This document shows, in pieces, positions 6,771 to 9,987 of a DNA stretch of 9,987 nucleotides (within the stretch, counting starts at the first letter, position 1; each line of letters begins with the position of its first letter). Location of the stretch: NCBI GenBank assembly GCA_050694215.1, contig JBOGXB010000072.1, forward strand, positions 1 through 9,987, given 5' to 3'. Position numbers and translations under genes: made by a program. This DNA comes from JBOGXB01 sp050694215 (lineage in GTDB: Bacteria; Actinomycetota; CADDZG01; WHSQ01). The notes under the pieces are model-generated. The model saw nothing but the letters and a program-made list of their open reading frames with translations. It did not search any database and had not been told where the DNA came from.

Positions 6771-7751
6771 GTGGAAACCTCCGATTTGAGACAGATTCTT
6801 CCAGATCCGAAGAGGCTCGCGGCCATAGCGACGGCCCTCGAGGACGTCGTGGACCCGAACCTGGACCTCCCGTCCGCGCTCGAGGGCCTCGTCCGCAGGG
6901 CGCCCTCCTTGACCGGCGCCGACACCGCCGTGATAGCCCTGGCGGAGCACGATCAGCTGGTGTGGTGCTTCGCGGCCGGCCTCGCGGAGGGCCGCCAGGG
7001 CCTCACTCAGGGCCTGGACGAGTGCGCCGCGGGGGCGTGCGTGTCCCGGGGAAGCGTGCTCCGGTGGGACGACACCGTCGAGATCACCGGCCTCGATGAG
7101 GACGTGTGGGCCGAGATGGGCATCAAGTCGCTGGCGTGCGTCCCGCTCCTCGCAGGCTCCTCCTCCGTCGGAGCCCTCATGGTCGCCAATTCGCAGCCGG
7201 GAGCATTCGAAGACGAGGACGTCGCGGCGGCCAGATCCCTCGGAGTCATCATCGGTGCGTCTATCAAGAGCGCGGCGCAAGCCGAAATCGAAGCGGGCAC
7301 CGCCGCCGGTTCGATGGACGGCCCGGAGCAGTACGAGCGCTACCTCGAGGGGCAGATCGAAAACGCGATCTCATCGGGCGAGCCTCTCAGCCTGGTCATC
7401 ATCCATCTGGACGGCTATCTCAACAGCGAGGATCTGAAGATGCTCTCCGCTCTCGTTCGGGGGGATGACCGCTGCTTCCACGTTGATGCCGGGGACTTCG
7501 CGATCGTGATGCCGGGCACGGCGGGAGACGGTGCTCGTAAGGCGGGGGCGCGGATCAGACAGGGTTTCGACAAGGCCGCCAGCGGTATCAAGGTGGCCAT
7601 AGGCGTTGCGCAGTTGCGCCAAGAAGAAAGTGCGGAGCTGCATGCCGCCGCTTGCGCAGACATGGCTCAGCCCATGATGCCGCATTCGAACAGGAAGGCG
7701 ACCCCCACACCTCACCGCTCAGCTGAGGAAGAGGCGATAGTCCTCGACTGA
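6771..7751 (+). CDS. GAF-domain protein with degenerate GGDEF-like C-terminal domain
   Basis: A 326-residue cytoplasmic protein with no signal peptide or membrane segment. Residues about 35-165 look like a GAF sensor domain (LVWCFAAGLAEG, then IKSLACVPLLAGSSSVGALMVAN at 118-140). Residues about 187-310 resemble a diguanylate cyclase fold: PLSLVIIHLDGYLNSEDL matches the first strand and helix, CFHVDAGDFAIVMPG (235-249) matches the signature hairpin, and IKVAIGVAQL (273-282) matches the later strand. The GGDEF signature itself is DAGDF, and the usual N-D-x-x-G-H-x-x-G-D stretch is shortened, so cyclase activity is very unlikely; a regulatory or ligand-binding role is more plausible. The GTG start at 6771 has only AGAGAG ahead of it. 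It is divergent from the M4 protease and convergent with folK. Its signal and partner cannot be told from sequence. Confidence 0.8.
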   Translation: METSDLRQILPDPKRLAAIATALEDVVDPNLDLPSALEGLVRRAPSLTGADTAVIALAEHDQLVWCFAAGLAEGRQGLTQGLDECAAGACVSRGSVLRWDDTVEITGLDEDVWAEMGIKSLACVPLLAGSSSVGALMVANSQPGAFEDEDVAAARSLGVIIGASIKSAAQAEIEAGTAAGSMDGPEQYERYLEGQIENAISSGEPLSLVIIHLDGYLNSEDLKMLSALVRGDDRCFHVDAGDFAIVMPGTAGDGARKAGARIRQGFDKAASGIKVAIGVAQLRQEESAELHAAACADMAQPMMPHSNRKATPTPHRSAEEEAIVLD

Positions 7752-7758
7752 GGGAGTG

Positions 7759-7777
7759 CAGGTCGATCGGAGACCTG
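7759..7777. terminator. Weak hairpin between convergent GAF gene and folK
   Basis: CAGGTC (7759-7764) and GACCTG (7772-7777) form a perfect six-base stem with a seven-base loop, inside the 38-bp gap between the two converging stop codons. Its location suits a bidirectional terminator, but neither strand has a T-run after the stem, so it does not look like a standard intrinsic terminator. Confidence 0.25.
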
Positions 7778-7789
7778 AACACCCCAAAG

Positions 7790-8275
7790 TCAGAAGGGCT
7801 CCAGCAGCTCCACTCCTCCTTCGGCCTCGTCCAGGCCGTCCGCATACCGATCCCCCCACGGATCGGTCACATCTGCATCTATCTCGAGCAGTGGAACCAG
7901 CACGAAACGACGCTCCTTGATACGCGGGTGAGGGATCTCGAGTCCGGGTTCGTTCACCTTCTCGTCGCCGAAAAGCAGTATGTCGAGGTCCACCACTCGC
8001 GGCCCCCAATGGATGTCGCTCGGCTCGCGTCCCATGCGTTCCTCGATGCCCTTACACGCTTCGAGAACCCGGCGAGGTGACAGCTCGGTCTCGATCTTCA
8101 CCACGAGGTTGACGAACGAGCGTTGTGGAGGGCCGCCGACCGGCTCGGTCTCGTAGAGGCTGGAAACACTTTGGATCTCTACCCCCCCGGTCTCTCCGAG
8201 GGCCTCGACCGCGTCGCGACAGAAGAGCTCGCGTTCGCCGACGTTGGATCCAATCCCGATGTAAGCAGTAGTCAT
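7790..8275 (-). CDS. folK: 6-hydroxymethyl-7,8-dihydropterin pyrophosphokinase (HPPK)
   Basis: Transfers pyrophosphate from ATP to 6-hydroxymethyl-dihydropterin, producing the substrate of FolP. The 161-residue protein has normal family length. Seen: YIGIGSNVG (5-13), SSLYETEPVGG (38-48) and FVNLVV (54-59) forming the pterin pocket, then W90 and the RVVDLDILLFGD segment (93-104) with Asp96 and Asp98 as the predicted magnesium ligands, and IPHPR (114-118). The order and spacing match E. coli HPPK. It starts two bases after the folB stop (TGATTATG), so it is almost certainly translated from the fol mRNA. It is the last gene of the folate block and faces the GAF gene tail to tail. Confidence 0.96.
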   Translation of the reverse strand: MTTAYIGIGSNVGERELFCRDAVEALGETGGVEIQSVSSLYETEPVGGPPQRSFVNLVVKIETELSPRRVLEACKGIEERMGREPSDIHWGPRVVDLDILLFGDEKVNEPGLEIPHPRIKERRFVLVPLLEIDADVTDPWGDRYADGLDEAEGGVELLEPF

Positions 8276-8277
8276 AA

Positions 8278-8631
8278 TCAGGGCCTCTCGATGTGGACGG
8301 TTATCGCTCCAACGTCCTCTTCGACGGGAGGAACCGCTTTCCTCACCTCAACCGTAACTCTGACGACCAAGCTGAGACGCAACAATCGTGCGGCGATCTC
8401 CTCGGCGAGGTGCTCCAGCAGCTTGGAGTCGGAGGATCGAACGAGCTCCGAGATGGTTTGCACTGCTGCGTGATAGTCCACCGTGTCCTTGATGTCATCG
8501 CTCGCGCCGGCAAGCGACAGATCGGCAACCATCTCGGCAGTCACGAGAATGTCCTGCGGAGCCGAACGTTCCTCGGGGGTCACCCCAATCCGCGCCGGCA
8601 GACGCAGGTCTTGCACGACGACGCTGTCCAT
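8278..8631 (-). CDS. folB: Dihydroneopterin aldolase
   Basis: Converts 7,8-dihydroneopterin to 6-hydroxymethyl-dihydropterin plus glycolaldehyde; the family acts as an octamer. The 117-residue protein has normal length. Seen: IGVTPEERSAPQ (15-26) with the conserved Glu, DDIKDTVDY (45-53) with the conserved Tyr, KLLEHLAEEIA (70-80) with the pterin-anchoring Glu73, and Lys98 in the strand VRKAVPP matching the catalytic lysine. The ATG start is 10 bp after the folP stop with a GGTGG ahead of it. Its product goes directly to FolK, encoded two bases downstream. Confidence 0.95.
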   Translation of the reverse strand: MDSVVVQDLRLPARIGVTPEERSAPQDILVTAEMVADLSLAGASDDIKDTVDYHAAVQTISELVRSSDSKLLEHLAEEIAARLLRLSLVVRVTVEVRKAVPPVEEDVGAITVHIERP

Positions 8632-8641
8632 CAGGCCACCA

Positions 8642-9472
8642 TCAGCGTCCGAGAACCGCCTCGATCATGCGAACGGCTCTAACGACCGGTTGCACGTCGT
8701 GGACCCGCACGATCCGGGCCCCCTTCTCGACTGCCGACACGACCGTCGAGATCGTTCCCTCGACGCGCTCGTGCTCGGCGAGGCCGAGCACCGCGCCGAT
8801 GAACGACTTGCGCGACGTGCCGACGAGCACCGGAAGCCCGAGCGAAACGATCTCGTCAAGGCGGCGTAGTAGCTCCAGGTTCTGGTCCGGATCCTTGGCA
8901 AAGCCGAATCCGGGGTCCAGGACGATGGAATCGCGGGCGATGCCTCGGCGCTCGATCTCGATCGCGGCATCGGCGAGGAACGATCTGACGTGAGCAACGA
9001 CATCCTCGTAGTGCGCAAGAGATCGCATCGTGGCCGGAGTACCACGCGTGTGCATGAAAACGAAACCGGCGTCCGCCTGTGCGGCAACCTCCGCCATCTT
9101 CCAGTCGGTCTCCTCGCCGTTGGTGTCGTTCACGATGTCGACACCTGCCTCGACCGCACGCAACGCCACCAGTGGCTTGCGGGTGTCGATCGAGAGAGGG
9201 ACGCTGAGTCGCCTTTTCAAAGCCTCGATGACCGGAAGAACGCGCCTAAGCTCCTCGGTCTCCGCAACCGGATCGGCATCGGGACGGGTGGATTCACCTC
9301 CGATGTCGATGATGCCGGCTCCTTCCCTTTCCATCTCGAGGGCGTGTTCGATCGCGGCGTTGGAATCGAACCAGAGCCCGCCATCCGAGAACGAGTCGGG
9401 CGTGACGTTGAGAACCCCCATCACCACCGCTCGATCCAGAGACAGCGTGCGATCTGGCAACCGGAGGTGCAT
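8642..9472 (-). CDS. folP: Dihydropteroate synthase
   Basis: Condenses hydroxymethyl-dihydropterin pyrophosphate with p-aminobenzoate to give dihydropteroate; this is the sulfonamide target. The 276-residue TIM-barrel protein shows the family motifs in order: GVLNVTPDSFSDGG (19-32, Asn22 for Mg-pyrophosphate), IDIGGESTRP (55-64), SIDTRKP (94-100), the IVND pterin site (113-116), HTRGTPATM (141-149), DPGFGFAKD (186-194), GTSRKSFIG (218-226) and RVHDV (256-260). No motif is damaged. The ATG at 9472 is the first possible start, because an in-frame TAG lies nine bases upstream. I see no good Shine-Dalgarno sequence before it, so translation may depend on folE, whose stop is 20 bp upstream. Confidence 0.97.
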   Translation of the reverse strand: MHLRLPDRTLSLDRAVVMGVLNVTPDSFSDGGLWFDSNAAIEHALEMEREGAGIIDIGGESTRPDADPVAETEELRRVLPVIEALKRRLSVPLSIDTRKPLVALRAVEAGVDIVNDTNGEETDWKMAEVAAQADAGFVFMHTRGTPATMRSLAHYEDVVAHVRSFLADAAIEIERRGIARDSIVLDPGFGFAKDPDQNLELLRRLDEIVSLGLPVLVGTSRKSFIGAVLGLAEHERVEGTISTVVSAVEKGARIVRVHDVQPVVRAVRMIEAVLGR

Positions 9473-9492
9473 CGAGTGACTCTAGTGCCTCA

Positions 9493-9987
9493 CTAACCGT
9501 GCTGGATGAGACCCATGGCCTCCGCGCGAGTGGCGTCGCTACGACGGAATTGCCCTCTCACCGCCGACGTCACGGTCTGGCTCCCGGGCTTACGGATCCC
9601 GCGCATGCTCATGCAGAGATGCTCGGCCTCGATGACCACGAGCACTCCTCTGGGATCCAGAGCGCCCTCGATCACGTCCGCGATCTGCGTGGTGAGCCGT
9701 TCCTGCACCTGGGGCCTTCTCGCCAGGGTGTCGACCACGCGCGCTAGCTTCGACAGGCCCGTGATCTGGCCCTGCTCATTGGGGATGTAGGCCACATGGG
9801 CCTTTCCGACGAACGGAATTAGGTGATGTTCACACAAACTGAACAGCGGGATGTCGCGCAACATGATCATCTCGTCGTGGCCGGCGTCGAAGATGACGTC
9901 GATATCATCCGCCGCATCGAGGTAAAGCCCCTCGAAGAGCTCGGAGTACATGTCGGCCAGCCGCCGGGGGGTCTCCTTGAGGCCCTC
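9493..9987 (-). CDS. folE: GTP cyclohydrolase I (5'-truncated by window edge)
   Basis: Converts GTP to 7,8-dihydroneopterin triphosphate, the first step of folate synthesis. The frame stays open to the window edge, giving 164 visible residues and reading EGLKETPRRLADMYSELFEG at the visible start, which matches the conserved early part of the family. About 25-40 N-terminal residues are therefore outside, and the internal ATG at 9951 is not the start. Zinc site: Cys and His in SLCEHHLIPF and the Cys in EAEHLCMSMRG, which makes this the zinc-dependent type IA enzyme rather than FolE2. GIRKPGSQTVTSAVRG near the C-terminus is also characteristic. It is the first visible gene of the folE-folP-folB-folK operon and ends in TAG 20 bp before folP. 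Confidence 0.96.
   Translation of the reverse strand, partial: EGLKETPRRLADMYSELFEGLYLDAADDIDVIFDAGHDEMIMLRDIPLFSLCEHHLIPFVGKAHVAYIPNEQGQITGLSKLARVVDTLARRPQVQERLTTQIADVIEGALDPRGVLVVIEAEHLCMSMRGIRKPGSQTVTSAVRGQFRRSDATRAEAMGLIQHG

Noticed and set aside
1..9987. tRNA, rRNA, CRISPR array, insertion sequence or attachment site
   Set aside because: Nothing was seen: no spaced direct repeats, no transposase or integrase motifs, and almost every base lies in a recognisable gene.

Overview
The window reads as chromosomal DNA from a high-GC Gram-positive bacterium, most likely a member of the Actinomycetota. The evidence is the GC-rich codon use, frequent GTG starts, and above all the gene order. On the minus strand it runs folE, folP, folB, folK, then a Rossmann-like/DUF2520 gene, panC, coaX and lysS. 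As I recall it, this is the core order of the mycobacterial folE-to-lysS region. I cannot name a genus from the sequence alone.

Layout from right to left (the direction of transcription of most genes): a 5'-truncated folE (9493-9987), folP (8642-9472), folB (8278-8631) and folK (7790-8275) form a tight folate operon with gaps of 20, 10 and 2 bp. Next comes a two-gene unit that breaks the usual order. One gene is a plus-strand GAF protein with a degenerate GGDEF-like half (6771-7751). The other is a large secreted M4 (thermolysin-family) metalloprotease with a C-terminal propeller-like repeat region (3991-6621, minus). They are divergently transcribed from a 149-bp shared intergenic region. 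To the left, a second minus-strand operon holds the DUF2520 gene (2990-3874), panC (2130-2993), coaX (1314-2099) and a 3'-truncated lysS (1-1317). Two junctions there are 4-bp start/stop overlaps (ATGA and GTGA), so translation is probably coupled.

Functionally, the right block makes tetrahydrofolate from GTP: FolE makes dihydroneopterin triphosphate, FolB and FolK process dihydroneopterin, and FolP condenses it with p-aminobenzoate. The left block makes pantothenate and phosphopantothenate. PanC joins pantoate and beta-alanine, CoaX phosphorylates pantothenate, and the DUF2520 protein may supply pantoate. LysRS is the usual co-resident. panD, often found between panC and coaX, is absent here.

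The most interesting parts are the M4 protease, with seven recurring blade-like units after its catalytic domain and a Leu where thermolysin has Tyr157; the GAF/degenerate-GGDEF neighbour sharing its upstream region; and the DUF2520 protein as a candidate ketopantoate reductase. I found no mobile element, CRISPR array, tRNA or rRNA. There is no gene-free stretch longer than 150 bp.
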